From Sinotaia quadrata (Eukaryota > Mollusca > Gastropoda > Architaenioglossa > Viviparidae), in the NCBI GenBank assembly GCA_028829895.1, contig CM054179.1:76356544-76420543 (forward strand): a stretch of DNA of 64,000 nucleotides. The letters are read 5' to 3'. The notes beneath the pieces were generated by a model. That model had not been told where the DNA came from. It did not search any database and saw nothing but the letters and a program-made list of their open reading frames with translations. The position numbers and the translations under genes were made by a program. Of the stretch, positions 52,263 through 63,154 are shown in pieces. Every line of letters starts with the position of its first letter. The first letter of the stretch is position 1.

Positions 52263-53500
52263 GGAGACTGAGGAAAAGAGAGATTCTGAGGAAGAGAAAG
52301 CGGTGCCTGAGGAAGAGAGAGTGGATGAGGAAGAGAGAGGGGAGAGAGAAAGAGACCAATTCATATGTTTATTTTCAATTATTTAGCCGTTGTGGAGGAA
52401 ATTGTGTCTAAAATTTACATTCTTCCAGATCACGTAGCCGGGAAACATCCAATTAGCAGAATGTAATCTAATGCTTATTTATAATTAAAGTGAAACGAAA
52501 TATTCAGTAGAAGGAATCTATAAAGTATTTTAAAATACAACCAGCACAACTATCGGGAGCCTTTTCTATCTCACAATATTTCATTTCTGTTCTCAAAGCT
52601 TTTTCTCTTAAAATGTATTATTCCTATTAAGACCTATTTAATTTTTTTTAAATGATCAACTAACATTAACGCGAAATGGTCAAATCATTAATTAATGTTG
52701 TGTACATTTCTTCTCTCTGAGAAATGTAATATTGAGTATTTAGAAAACCTGTCATTATCTCAGATAAAATTACTAAACAGACACTTGCCGTTGTTTGACT
52801 GTCTCTCCGCAAATATATTATTATAATCATTAAAAGTATACTTTGAAACAGTCATCCGTATATAGTGATTAAAAATTTTCAATAATCAGCGGCGACTGCT
52901 TCGAAACTATTTGTAGTTGCTTTTGTTATGCAGTGTTCTAGAGTTCTGTTTGCGCCTTTCATTCCGTAAACTTGAGAGCAGGAGAATTTCTGTGCACAAT
53001 GCACTGAAATTTGATAGTGAGCCCTCGTCCTGTCACGTGCATTTCTCAGTGCGCGTGGGTCTATTTATATAGCCTGCGGCTGACAACATGCCAAAACGTC
53101 TGCAGCGCAACTGATGCACAGTTAGAATAATAATTAATGTTTTAACCCCCTCCCCCTCACACCCACACACAGAAACAAGCCAGTCAGTCAAGCAAAGAGC
53201 AATCGTTCAATTAGCCAGTCAGTTCATCAAACACGTAGCCTGGCTCTAGGACACAGAAAAAGTCTAAAGTACTTTAGATTTTAGAGTAATGTGATATTGT
53301 CCCGAGAATGCAATGAGCTCAGAGAAACTAGTAACAGTTACCGGTTATGACTGATGAAACACGCGGGGGTGGGGGTGGGAGGGAGTGGAATGTGATTTGG
53401 ACAATATTATTATTTTTTTTTTTAATGCGGAGTGTACCGTGTGCGTGAGAATGTTATTCTTGTCTGCAACATACATTGGAACGCTTAGTACACACACGCG
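52263..53500. other. Intergenic, no gene seen
   Basis: AT-rich sequence, with a slightly GC-richer patch around 52970-53110. No supported feature. Confidence 0.4.

Positions 53501-53558
<58 letters not shown>
53501..53558. repeat. (CT)n microsatellite
   Basis: About 58 bases of CT with two GCT interruptions near its left end. Confidence 0.96.
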
Positions 53559-53570
<12 letters not shown>

Positions 53571-53645
53571 GAGACACACGCGAATGATGTGTATACTTGT
53601 ATCCATATGTTTGAGTGGAGAGTGGAGATCTGGGTGCATGAGTGC

Positions 53646-53980
53646 GTGTATGTATGCATATCTAACAAAATAATGTAGATTTCATGTTAGTTTCAAGTCT
53701 AAGTATGTATGCATATCTAACAAAATAATGTAGATTTCATGTTAGTTTCAAGTCTAAGTATGTATGCATATCTAACAAAATAATGTAGATTTCATGTTAG
53801 TTTCAAGTCTAAGTATGTATGCATATCTAACAAAATAATGTAGATTTCATGTTAGTTTCAAGTCTAAGTATGTATGCATATCTAACAAAATAATGTAGAT
53901 TTCATGTTAGTTTCAAGTCTAAGTATGTATGCATATCTAACAAAATAATGTAGATTTCATGTTAGTTTCAAGTCTAAGTA
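53646..53980. repeat. 55-bp minisatellite, 6 copies
   Basis: Six virtually identical copies of a unit beginning AAGTATGTATGCATATCTAA, indicating recent amplification. Confidence 0.97.
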
Positions 53981-54639
53981 GAAGTGCTCAAGCATGAGCG
54001 TTCGTATGAATGTGTGTCTGTGTAGGCGTGTATGTGTGCGTTTGTGCGTGACTGCCAGCAAAAGTTTAAGTTTAAATGCTGTGTAAGTGTGTGTGTGTGT
54101 GTAGTTGTCTACGTACATTCGCATACATACATATTTTTTGCGTGCGATCATCTGTCCGGGTTTTATTTTAAAACCTGTCAAGCCAGTCACCACTCAACAC
54201 CTCGTTCACACTATGCTGACATGATCACGCAGTGACAGTTATGTATTCAACTCGCCAAGGGACTCACGTGCACTGCACGTTCACCGCCGGTGAAAACAAC
54301 TAACCTTTAAAAGGAAGGGTAAAGTAGAAAACAAATCACCCACCGCCACAACATCTCAACCTGTACAGCCACCATTTATCTACCGCTCGTTTGAGTCACT
54401 CGAGAAATCCAGCGTTGCACTAAAAAAAAATTTACCTTTACAGATCCTTGCACGTGGAATGGGAAATCACCCAACATGTAGCCACTGAGATAGAGAGCAG
54501 ACGAATTAAAAAAAGAGAGTTTAGACTGTAAATCTGCTGATGAGATTCAGTCATATGTGGTGCTTCCACCAATCGCGCTCTGGCAGTGCAAAAAACATAG
54601 GTTAGATCTTAGTGGCACACGCTTATGCACTCGCTGTGC

Positions 54640-54955
54640 AAGCCACCAGATTTGCACTAAATATGCACTGGATGTGCAAACCACAGATTAGATCTTAACG
54701 GGACACGTTTGCACTAATCATGCACTAGGTGTGCAAACCATAGATCTTAACGGGACACGTTTGCACTAATCAGGCACTAGGTGTGTAAATCTCAAATTAG
54801 ATCTTAGCGTGATAGATGTGTAATAATTAAGCTTTGGATGTGCAAACCACAGATTAGATCTTAGCGGGACACGTTTGGCAAACCTCAAATTAGATCTTAG
54901 CGGAGCAGGTTTGGTCTGATCATGTACTGGGTGCAAAAACGCCAGATTAAACAGG
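54640..54955. repeat. Degenerate tandem repeat with AGATCTTAGCGGGACACG
   Basis: About six imperfect units combine GTGCAAACCACAGATTAGAT with CTTARCGGGACACGTTTGC and TGCACTAGG. Confidence 0.8.
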
Positions 54956-54961
54956 AGGAGC

Positions 54962-55185
54962 ACAAGAGATAGCGCAGAATGGACACTAGCTTTTATTCAA
55001 AGGAAATGGGGTTCGATGCCCCCATTCCCTTTTCGGGGGTGTAAGACTTACTGGTGAACCGCAACCGCACCTTGGCTCAGCCTAGTGGGCTTAGTGTTCA
55101 GTTCGTCAGATAAGACGATAAATTGTGTGATAATTCACGTGAAAGATCCCCCTTGTAGTTAGTAACCGAAAAGAACTTACTGTTG
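54962..55185 (+). mobile_element. tRNA-derived SINE
   Basis: A-box-like TAGCGCAGAATGG (54970-54982) and B box GGTTCGATGCC (55010-55020) form a pol III promoter head. The body then carries GGGCTTAGTGTTCAGTTCGT and a CACGTGAAAGATCCCCCTTG block. From memory, the latter phrase recurs across molluscan, particularly gastropod, genomes. Its limits are approximate and no clear target duplication was found. Confidence 0.6.
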
Positions 55186-55640
55186 ACCATTGTCAAGTCA
55201 AAATAGTTCCTTCATAAATAATCCGTTCAACACCCACTTAAAACTTCTCACTCCCCACCCTTGCGCTTATGAGCGATATCAGCGAAGCGGTCGAGAAACA
55301 GACCAGACAGCACCAAATGGATCTTGTCTGAAAAGGTGCGACGTCATAAATTTGTGCGTCTTTATAAATTTGACTTACGCCTTTAATGGATCCACTTCAT
55401 AGCATTTCACATGGTCTGAAAATATAAAAGTCCTAAGAGATTTCACAATTCAGTTTCTTGGTATGAACTCGAGGAAAAAAACAACAACCTTTGTCGTCAG
55501 TTGAAACGGACTAATATCGGGTGCAATGAAACCATTAACATCTCATCAGAGACTGTCCTCAATAAAGCACAAACTACGTCACGAGAAGAAGCGTCACCGA
55601 CCATTTGCAGCATTGCGTAAGTGTTCAAGAAAAAGAAAGA
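55186..55640. other. Intergenic, no gene seen
   Basis: No supported feature in this stretch. Confidence 0.4.
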
Positions 55641-55842
55641 AGTTGCCATTTGAAGATTAGCTTAATAATGACATCACCCAAATGTAGCAAAAGAAATATG
55701 TAGCCATTTGAAGATTAGCTGCTAACCTTTAATAATGACATCACCCAAATGTAGCAAAAGAAAAATGTAGCCATTTGAAGATTAGCTGCTAACCTTTAAT
55801 AATGACATCACCCAAATGTAGCAAAAGAAAAATGTAGCCATT
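55641..55842. repeat. 64-bp tandem repeat, about 3 copies
   Basis: The unit contains TAGCCATTTGAAGATTAGCT and AATGACATCACCCAAATGTA. The first copy lacks the CTGCTAACC segment. Confidence 0.92.
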
Positions 55843-55890
55843 ACAGTCGCAGAGAGTGCCACGAATAATTTGGTTTCCTCTCCCCCCCAC

Positions 55891-55924
<34 letters not shown>

Positions 55925-57379
55925 ATGCTTTCTGCCCAACTCACCTTCCGCCCATCCAATGCCTTCTAAAAATAAATATATTTTTAGAAAGCAATAGCCA
56001 TGTACTTCACCACCACCCTCCCGCCTCCACACACAGGCTAGCCAGCTTGGATAAGTGGTTTAATTTTACATATTAGTCATTCTGTTGTGCTCTGCTTCAG
56101 GGCGCAAATACTTTCTTGTTGTGTCTGACCGGCGTCTGGGAAGAGGAAAGATGGGGGAGGGGTCGGGGATCTAAGTCAAAGGTTGTCTATTGCCTGATGA
56201 ACAATGTACAGTATGGCATATTCTAATGTGCGTGCGCGTTTGTGTTTGTGTTCAAGTGTGTGTGTGTCCGTATGCTTATCGATCATAGATTTTTCTTACA
56301 TATTACGTCCTCTATACAATTGAAAAACTTTTTTTCTTTCTAGATCTCTCTTTGCTTCAAACAGTGTTATTGTCCTTTAATAAAAACAACCCGTTGCAGT
56401 GATCTGTTGAAAAGAAACCTTGAAGGAAAAAAAAGTTCTTTAACCTGACGTCATTTCTGTCGTCTTTCCCACGACTTTTTTTTCTCTTACGACGTTCCTG
56501 CGCATTACACGGGGTAAAGGGTGTGACGGGGATAAGGGGTGTGACGCTTTTCAATGCAGATTTCTCCCCCCCACACACACACACAATCTCTCCTTCCCGA
56601 CTTGAGTTAACTTACCACCTCGTGCCACCCATCACCACAGAGATAGCAGATATCCAGAAAGTTTCGTGCATCATTTGAAAATCGGCCATGTGAAGACAGA
56701 AAGTGATACTCTTCTAAAACTGCAGGATTTCGGTAAAACTGTCTCAGTGATTGATAATGCGATTTTGACGATAGTAGTGGAATCATGTACTTCCATTGCT
56801 CTAATAGTTATCGGCTTTCTTGACTGAAAACCTCAAAGGGAAATTGGTGTGTGTGTGTGTGTGAGTGTGTGGATGTGTGCATGCGTGCCAGGGTGTGAGA
56901 AAGAGTTGGTACGTATTGGTGTGTGGGAGAATTTTTTTGGCAAATATGAGAGTGTATATACGAGTGCGTTTGAAAGTGTGAGAATGAGTGTGTAGATCGA
57001 GTGTATCTGACTGAATGTGTGTAACATTTCATGAGTACGTTTTTTTTTTTTTTTATAATTTATCTATTTTATTATGCACTTCGTCTTTAATTTAGTCAAA
57101 GCTAGTGACTGACTCCTGACATAGGACCCAACATTCCTTTATACTGAGACAGCATGCTACTAATGAAAGTGACGCGCACCAGAACAGCGACTGTCATAGT
57201 ATGCTTTTGACTAGCTTATGTCAGGTAGCAGCTAAAGTACATTCTGACTGGCTAGCTCTTTAATTTCTTCTCAGTACACCCACTCTGGCTTTTCTTTGCA
57301 TATTTGTGTTTATGGTTCACCCTACACCCTCCACACACACTCCTCAGCAACACCATCCCGCCCTCGCCTTTTTCTTTTT
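55843..57379. other. Upstream flank of the HES gene, no gene seen
   Basis: CT- and GT-rich low-complexity patches (about 55895-55925, 56850-56875) in otherwise mixed sequence. A minus-strand first-exon candidate at 56616-56689 is discussed under findings. Distal HES enhancers could lie here, but nothing is visible. Confidence 0.35.
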
Positions 57380-57533
57380 TTTAACCTCTTCTAAACTTGC
57401 GATCGTTACGGTTCCGCTTGACGGAAATGCGTACCGAACTTCTCCGACAAGTGCCGGTCTGCCCAGCCTAGCATTGCTGTGACCTCTGCCCCTGGCTCGT
57501 GCCATGGCGGTTGGAGCGCGAAGAGAACTCTCT

Positions 57534-57541
57534 TTCCCACG
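57534..57541 (-). promoter_or_regulatory. CSL/Su(H) binding site, distal
   Basis: Reads CGTGGGAA on the minus strand, an exact match to the core of the Notch effector CSL. It lies about 515 bases upstream of the TATA box. Confidence 0.55.
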
Positions 57542-57794
57542 GTCCGCCACAAAGTGGTCGCATACCTTGGGCCACGAGTCGCCGAAGGGTGCAAGACGGG
57601 TTGGGGTGGTGGTTGAGAGTGAGGGGAAGGTTCTCTTTTTTTCTTTCCCCCGGGTGCCAGAGAAGGGGGACTCAGAAGGGATAAGCAAGACACAGGTCAG
57701 CCGCTCATTCGGCCTTTGTGCGCTGGAATGTCTTATCGCGCTCCTGTTGACACAACTGGTCGGCCAGCAGAGCAAGCGAGCAGAAGGCGGGGTT

Positions 57795-57802
57795 TTCCCA
57801 CA
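57795..57802 (-). promoter_or_regulatory. CSL/Su(H) binding site, middle
   Basis: Reads TGTGGGAA on the minus strand, an exact match to the YGTGRGAA consensus. It lies about 250 bases upstream of the TATA box. Confidence 0.6.
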
Positions 57803-57993
57803 CTGCGCTAGACCCGTCACCTAATCCCTATGGCACGTGCGCCTATTTATCCGCCATCCGCTCTCTAGTCATGATTGACGCGTCAGCGCCTGCGCGCCAC
57901 GAGCACAGCTGGCCTCCAGCCAATGAGCGACCACCTGGCGCAAGCCACTTGGTCTCCCTGCGTTCTGATTGGTTGACTGTATCGGCATGAGAC

Positions 57994-58001
57994 CGTGGGA
58001 A
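57994..58001 (+). promoter_or_regulatory. CSL/Su(H) binding site, proximal
   Basis: CGTGGGAA on the plus strand, 50 bases upstream of the TATA box. In vertebrate Hes1 the functional CSL sites also sit close upstream of the TATA box. Confidence 0.68.
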
Positions 58002-58051
58002 AGAGACCGAGCAAACCTTCACACAGCCAAAAGACGGCATGTGTCATGATC

Positions 58052-58058
58052 TATAAAT
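58052..58058 (+). promoter_or_regulatory. TATA box of the HES gene
   Basis: TATAAAT, about 210 bases upstream of the start codon. It predicts transcription start near 58080-58085 and a 5' UTR of about 180 bases. Confidence 0.65.
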
Positions 58059-58265
58059 GGTGTCTGTTGACATGCGCGGACCAACATTTGCGCTTTGATC
58101 AACAAGTAGTTCGTATCCATTCCTTAACTCACTCTGCTGTCTGCTTTCGCGCAAACCCACCTGTGGAATCGTTAAGTCCAAAGCAAGAGCACATACATAC
58201 ATAACCACTATCAATTTATCTGGCGATACACGTTTGACGGATTATTGGTTGATTAACAGAACGTC

Positions 58266-59984
58266 ATGGCTGACACAGCGATAGCTTCTCCAGTCAAGCA
58301 TGAGCTGCATAATTCCAGAAAGGTAAGTGAGTTTTATCATAGACAACAGTAGGTGCAAGTAATTTTGTTTTAATAAGTCAACTTAACAACAAAATCGGTT
58401 ATGTATGTCACATGATAACTAAAATAGTACACAAGCACACGTTTTCTTCAGAACAATCACTTACTGTGAATAATTCAAGTACAATGTAACGTTTACTATT
58501 TTCCCTTTTATTATTATATACATAGTCTCACTTTTTAATATAGATTTTTATAATGCTGATTTTTAATGGGAATGGGTGGGGGTAAAGAGCTCTTCCTATT
58601 TTATTTGAGCTGATTTCTTTAGGCCTCGTGACACATTAAAGTGGCTCTGAATCAGGAGGTATTTAGAGAAGAGTTCCTTAACAATATTTTATCTCGGGAC
58701 ATTTGTGCTCAAAAGAGTGCTCTCTCTTGCTATTGCAGAACAAGAAACCTCTCATGGAAAAAAGGCGTCGAGCCCGGATTAATAGCTGTTTGACACAACT
58801 CAAAGCCTTGGTGCTCCAAGCCATCAAGAAAGATGTAAGTATTGCAGGATTCAAAACTCGCAGATATATTGTCCACACTTTGACACAAAATATATATATG
58901 GCACTGTTGTTTACATTTGTTCCAAGTAGGTATTTGCAGATCATCTTATCTGGGGTTTTGTACTGCATAGGGATTGTAAGTGGTATTTCTTTTTTAAAGT
59001 AATGATGATGATTTCAGTTTTGGCTCACTGTTTATTTACCCGGTCTTCTATTTCTCTTTGCAGAGTTCTCAGTTCTCCAAGCTGGAGAAGGCAGACATCT
59101 TGGAACTCACAGTCAAGCATCTCAGGGCGCTTCAACGTCAACAGGGCGCTGGGGCTATGACGTCAGATCCGTCCATCGTCAGCAAATACCGCGCAGGCTT
59201 CAATGAATGCGCCAAGGAAGTCATCCGCTACATGGGTTCTGTCCATGATGTCAGCGATGACGTCAAAGGTCGCGTCGTCGGTCACCTGGCCAGCTGGTTG
59301 CAGGTCGTGAATCACGTGACTCCCGCTGAAACGCTGCAGCAGTGTATGAAGCCTCTGCACGTGCAGATACCTACCCAGCAACAGCTCAACTCTAGTGGCA
59401 CTGCCTCCGCAGTTATCCTCCCTTCGCAAGCCATGAACATTGCACCAAGCTCCCTGTGCTCTCCCCTGAATTCCCAGACTATGTCTCCCGTATCTGTCAT
59501 GTCCCTTCAACACAATCCGTCTGTATCCACAGCGACGACAACGGTCATCTCACACAACCCTGCCCAGATCTCAGGCGCTTTCAAGATTGTTCCCAGTGCG
59601 TCGTGTCCCGGTGGCGCAGTGGCTCTGTACCTCGGTAACGCCAGCATGTCACGCGCGAGCGACAGTATGAGCGTGGACACTGCCGTGCCGCTATACTCTC
59701 TGTCCCTCCCCCACTCCGACGGCGGAGTGACTGCTTTCGTCCCTCCGGCGTCGACAGCGTCCGCCCCAACTTCGACACACCACGTCACATCACACGCATA
59801 CGTCAAATCGAACTGCGGTGTGCACGTATCCTTGATGAAACCGGACTATAATTCGATGACGTCACTTCCCGTGGATTTGCGCCAGAGCACCAAGCTGCGG
59901 GCATCGTCTTTCATGGGATCAATGACCGTTGGTCAGTGCAGTCCGACATCAATGGCCGATGAGAAACTGTGGAGGCCGTGGTGA
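58266..59984 (+). CDS. HES1-like: HES1/hairy-type bHLH-Orange transcriptional repressor, complete, 3 exons
   Basis: Coding exons 58266-58322, 58739-58834 and 59064-59984 join in phase 0 and encode 357 residues. Donors are gtaagt; acceptors are attgcag and ctttgcag. The bHLH spans about residues 19-73: a basic region with the family-defining proline (KPLMEKRRRARIN, Pro23), a loop at the exon 2/3 junction, and helix 2 with SKLEKADILELTVKHL. The Orange domain is about residues 92-131 (YRAGFNECAKEVIRYM onward). A long Ser/Thr/Pro-rich region follows, and the protein ends exactly in WRPW, the Groucho/TLE corepressor recruitment peptide. By family knowledge it is a nuclear DNA-binding repressor of E-box and N-box genes, working downstream of Notch in neurogenesis and patterning. 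The bHLH is closest by eye to HES1/HES4 and Drosophila hairy. The exon structure, with the bHLH split after the basic-helix 1 part, fits the family. Nothing looks broken. Confidence 0.97.
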
Positions 59985-61047
59985 TATGGTACTTCAAACT
60001 GTCGTCATTCTTTGTCAATGGTCAAACAAAACATTAACAAGAGACACGATTTTCTTTCTTGCTTTTGCAACAAATAATGAAATATTAACGCGGCGGGCAC
60101 AATTGTACACCACATAGGTGACACTTTGTTCTACAATCACTGACTTGTTGATTCGCATGGATATTTCAAAAGACTCTGCAACACGTTATTAACTTGTCGT
60201 TAATTCTCTGTTCTTGTTTGTTTCTCTCCCAGGCCTGCTCGTCAATGAATGTTGCTGCTGTCGTTACGTTACAAACTTTTCTTACAATTCAAGCAATCAT
60301 GTTCCCGTTTTAGTTGAACGTGTATCTTGGACTAACGTAAACAGACAATTATGAATCCGTTTGCGTGTGTGGACATGAGTGAAGGATTAGCACTTTCAGG
60401 GGTGGTATTGAGGTGCTTGCAAACTTTCAGTTTCATTGAGCAAACCGAAAAGTAATGTCATTCATTACTAGGTGCGATAGCAGAAAAAATATAAATGACA
60501 ATTTTTTATTGCAGTCTTTGTAGCTGACTGGAAAGTAGGATCATCACTTTGCCGTGACTGAATGTGTCGTGTGGCTGATTTGAATCAGTGGAAGCGAACG
60601 TGTTGTAAGCTGGCTTGAAATCTGTATGTATGACCGGTTTGTATTACTGACCGGAAGTGAGTTTGAATGACTGCTTCGCTAAAACTGTAAAACTAAAAGC
60701 GAAGGGACCAAGTTCACATACGTTCCAGAAAACATCCCAGATGTTTCGATTTTTATTAAATCATTTTCTTGTTGTTTGTTTTACTTTCGAATTCTCTATT
60801 TTTCATAAATCAAAACACGTTGTACTGTTTGTCGCAGATATTTTTAAAGGCATATTTACACTTGTTCATTCAAGTTGCTTGTGTTTTACACTAAACCTGG
60901 TTGCCTTGTCTGAGAACAAACTACAACAACAAACCTGTTGAGCTGGTTGGCTTAATGCAGTGCACGAATTGAAAGGGGTGGTGGGAGGGGGGTATCGAGA
61001 ATTCGGAAGGCAATGGTTTTATTATTTCGTCCAGAATGTTGTTAAAT
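59985..61047 (+). other. Probable HES 3' UTR
   Basis: No gene is seen between the HES stop and the candidate poly(A) signal. The stretch shows no repeat arrays, unlike most of the window, which would fit transcribed sequence. Confidence 0.35.
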
Positions 61048-61053
61048 AATAAA
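61048..61053 (+). terminator. Possible polyadenylation signal of the HES gene
   Basis: AATAAA about 1.06 kb after the stop codon, followed by T-rich sequence. It is the first exact signal I noticed downstream. Alternatives further on cannot be excluded. Confidence 0.35.
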
Positions 61054-61481
61054 TACTTTTTCAAATCAGACAGTTGATTTTCATGTTCTTGATTTTGAGT
61101 GCCTGATGGTGTGCATGTTGTTTGGTTATCAGGGCGTACACCACCACACTCGATCCAGAATGTGTCTTTGTTTTCCTCTCCTTTCTTTCTGGTGTTCTTT
61201 TCTTCTGATGCCAGCTAATGGACATACAAATGTATGACGTGTTACACATTTAAAACTTTTAGTGCTCTAAATACTGTTTATTTTCAGATTAAGCAAGATA
61301 TTAGGTCGAAATCGGAAGAGTAGGGGTGGATTGGGAGGAAAGGTTGAAAATCAAGTCTTAAGCAGGTAAATGTTGGCTGGTGTCGATTTTTCCAGTAATG
61401 GTAGTTACAACGACCAGTCACCATTACTCTTGTCTTTTATAAATATACCAGACACCGACGAACTGACAAGCATACGTGTTT

Positions 61482-61684
61482 CTTTTCCACAGGATTCTAA
61501 GAACAAAACATTCATAGAAGGAGCTGGGTAATTGGTTAATGGGTGTCTCTTTTCCACAGGATTCTAAGAACAAAACATATTCATTGAAGGAGCTGGGTAA
61601 TTGGTTAATGGGTGTCTCTTTTCCACAGGATTCTAAGAACAAAACATTCATTGAAGGAGCTGGGTAATTGGTTAATGGGTGTCT
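61482..61684. repeat. 67-bp tandem repeat, 3 copies
   Basis: The unit begins CTTTTCCACAGGATTCTAAG and ends in GGTTAATGGGTGTCT, with nearly identical copies. Each copy includes a pyrimidine-CAG stretch that looks like a splice acceptor. Confidence 0.95.
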
Positions 61685-62621
61685 TGCGCTGCTTCTGGTA
61701 TTTTACGTTATGTGAAGCTCATGTCATAGAGGTCAATCATTTATCGACTGCTCAAGACGACTTTTAAACTAGAGCTTTTATGTCATTTAAATTCTTACCT
61801 CAAGAACGTTGTAAAGTGTAAACATTGACACATGCCTAACACATTTTCTTTTTTCGCAGTGATCTCTGCACCATTGATCCGAAGCTAGGTGTTTGGCTGA
61901 AAAGGTTGTTAAAATACGTTCTAGGAAAATATACAACACATTCTATTCATGCTTTCCTCGATTTCTTCAAGAAGAGAAAAATACCAACAACCCATAAAAT
62001 AAATAAACACTCCACACACACACACACAAACACGATCGGAAGTGTTCTTGGATAAGATTTCGAAACATCACACCCTCACGTTAAGGGTCAGTTCTTCAGT
62101 TTGAGATAGGGAGTGTTTTCAATACATACATTTCGTCATGAAAGTGTCTTAAAAAAAAAAATTTTTAAAGCGGCCTGCAGCAATTTGGGGTTGATGGAAT
62201 TTTGTGCACTTATACATTTGACTAGGCAGCAATATTTCTTTCAATGTAGACCGTACGGTGTCTTGGGGTGGATAGGGGTGGAATATAGTACTGCCAAGGG
62301 CTATATTTCTATAAAGCTTGTATCATTGTAAAAATGTTTCCTTTGAGTACATGAAAGAAAGATCAATTTTGTAATAAAAATATAGGAAATCTGTAGAATT
62401 CAGATTTCATTAAATTGCAAAACAGTTTTAGTGTACACACCACAGTTTATTAAGAACTAGTGCCTTCATCAGTTCTGACCAATAGCGATTAACTAAAAGT
62501 ACGGTGCGCTAAGATTCCCATAATGCCATTTAGAGTAATGCATTTCTCTTGTGATTGATTTTTCTACCCTATGGGAAGCACTTCCTTCCAGAACTGATTT
62601 TACATTTCATGATGTTTCCTC
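61685..62621. other. Intergenic, no gene seen
   Basis: Mixed AT-rich sequence with a short CA run near 62017-62028 and no supported feature. Confidence 0.4.
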
Positions 62622-62746
62622 TCTTTCACACAAACAAATGCACAATTTACAGATTGACTTGAACTAGCATGTGTGAAAGAAAGTATAATTGTGATTTAAT
62701 CTTAAATAAGTCAATCTGTAAATTGTGCATTTGTTTGTGTGAAAGA
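62622..62746. repeat. Perfect 39-bp inverted repeat (foldback/MITE-like)
   Basis: The left arm 62622-62660 begins TCTTTCACACAAACAAATGC. The right arm 62708-62746 is its exact reverse complement, with a 47-base AT-rich spacer. Arms of this length without a mismatch imply a recent foldback or MITE insertion, or ongoing correction. No target duplication is obvious. If transcribed it would form a long perfect hairpin. Confidence 0.93.
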
Positions 62747-63031
62747 CTTTTTAAAAAGATGGTGTACGCTCAAAGGCCCATAATTTCGAAATAGATTTCA
62801 CCTGAACTTTGGAAAACACAAAAACTATCGTTTCAAAGATCGGTGTCAGTACTCCAAGCTCTCACGTCATATGCTCTAAAAATAGTTACATACAGATGTT
62901 TTGGACGTCGGTAGTTGGATATGACGTCATCATTTGCACCAATAGTTACTAGCAGCTGTGGACAGTAGAGATAATGCGTGTATAGAGTTTAATAGAGGAA
63001 GAACTGCCGAGAGACCAATAATTCTCACCAG

Positions 63032-63154
63032 CAACGTTCCCTCTAGTATTTTCTCAGTGTGCGCGGAACTGGCGGTTGTTTGAGCTTGCTACCAAAAACT
63101 TGTGCGCAGAATTTTGAAACTGCTGCGCGGCCGCGCACCTTAGAGGGAACATTG
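63032..63154. mobile_element. Short hAT-type MITE
   Basis: The ends CAACGTTCCCTCTA and TAGAGGGAACATTG are inverted copies with one mismatch in 14. They match the CAGTGTTCCCTCTA hAT terminus type. The interior is GC-rich with GTGCGCGGAACT and CTGCGCGGCCGCGCACC. It is 123 bp long with no coding capacity, hence nonautonomous. Confidence 0.65.

Larger units (their letters stand above)
57380..58070 (+). promoter_or_regulatory. GC/CpG-rich promoter region of the HES gene
   Basis: This is the most GC- and CpG-rich stretch in the window and ends at a TATA box. It holds three CSL sites (listed separately) and CCAAT boxes at 57920-57924 (plus) and 57968-57972 (minus). An E box CACGTG is at 57834-57839 and an N box CACGAG at 57898-57903. 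E and N boxes are the known DNA targets of HES proteins, so negative autoregulation is possible. Long open frames on both strands here follow from the high GC. Confidence 0.7.

Noticed and set aside
57344..57820. 158-codon minus-strand frame and overlapping plus-strand frames upstream of HES
   Set aside because: They lie in the GC-rich promoter, where stops are rare on all frames; no recognisable domain or splice structure.
59163..59806. Minus-strand and alternative-frame open stretches over HES exon 3
   Set aside because: Shadows of the GC-rich HES coding sequence.
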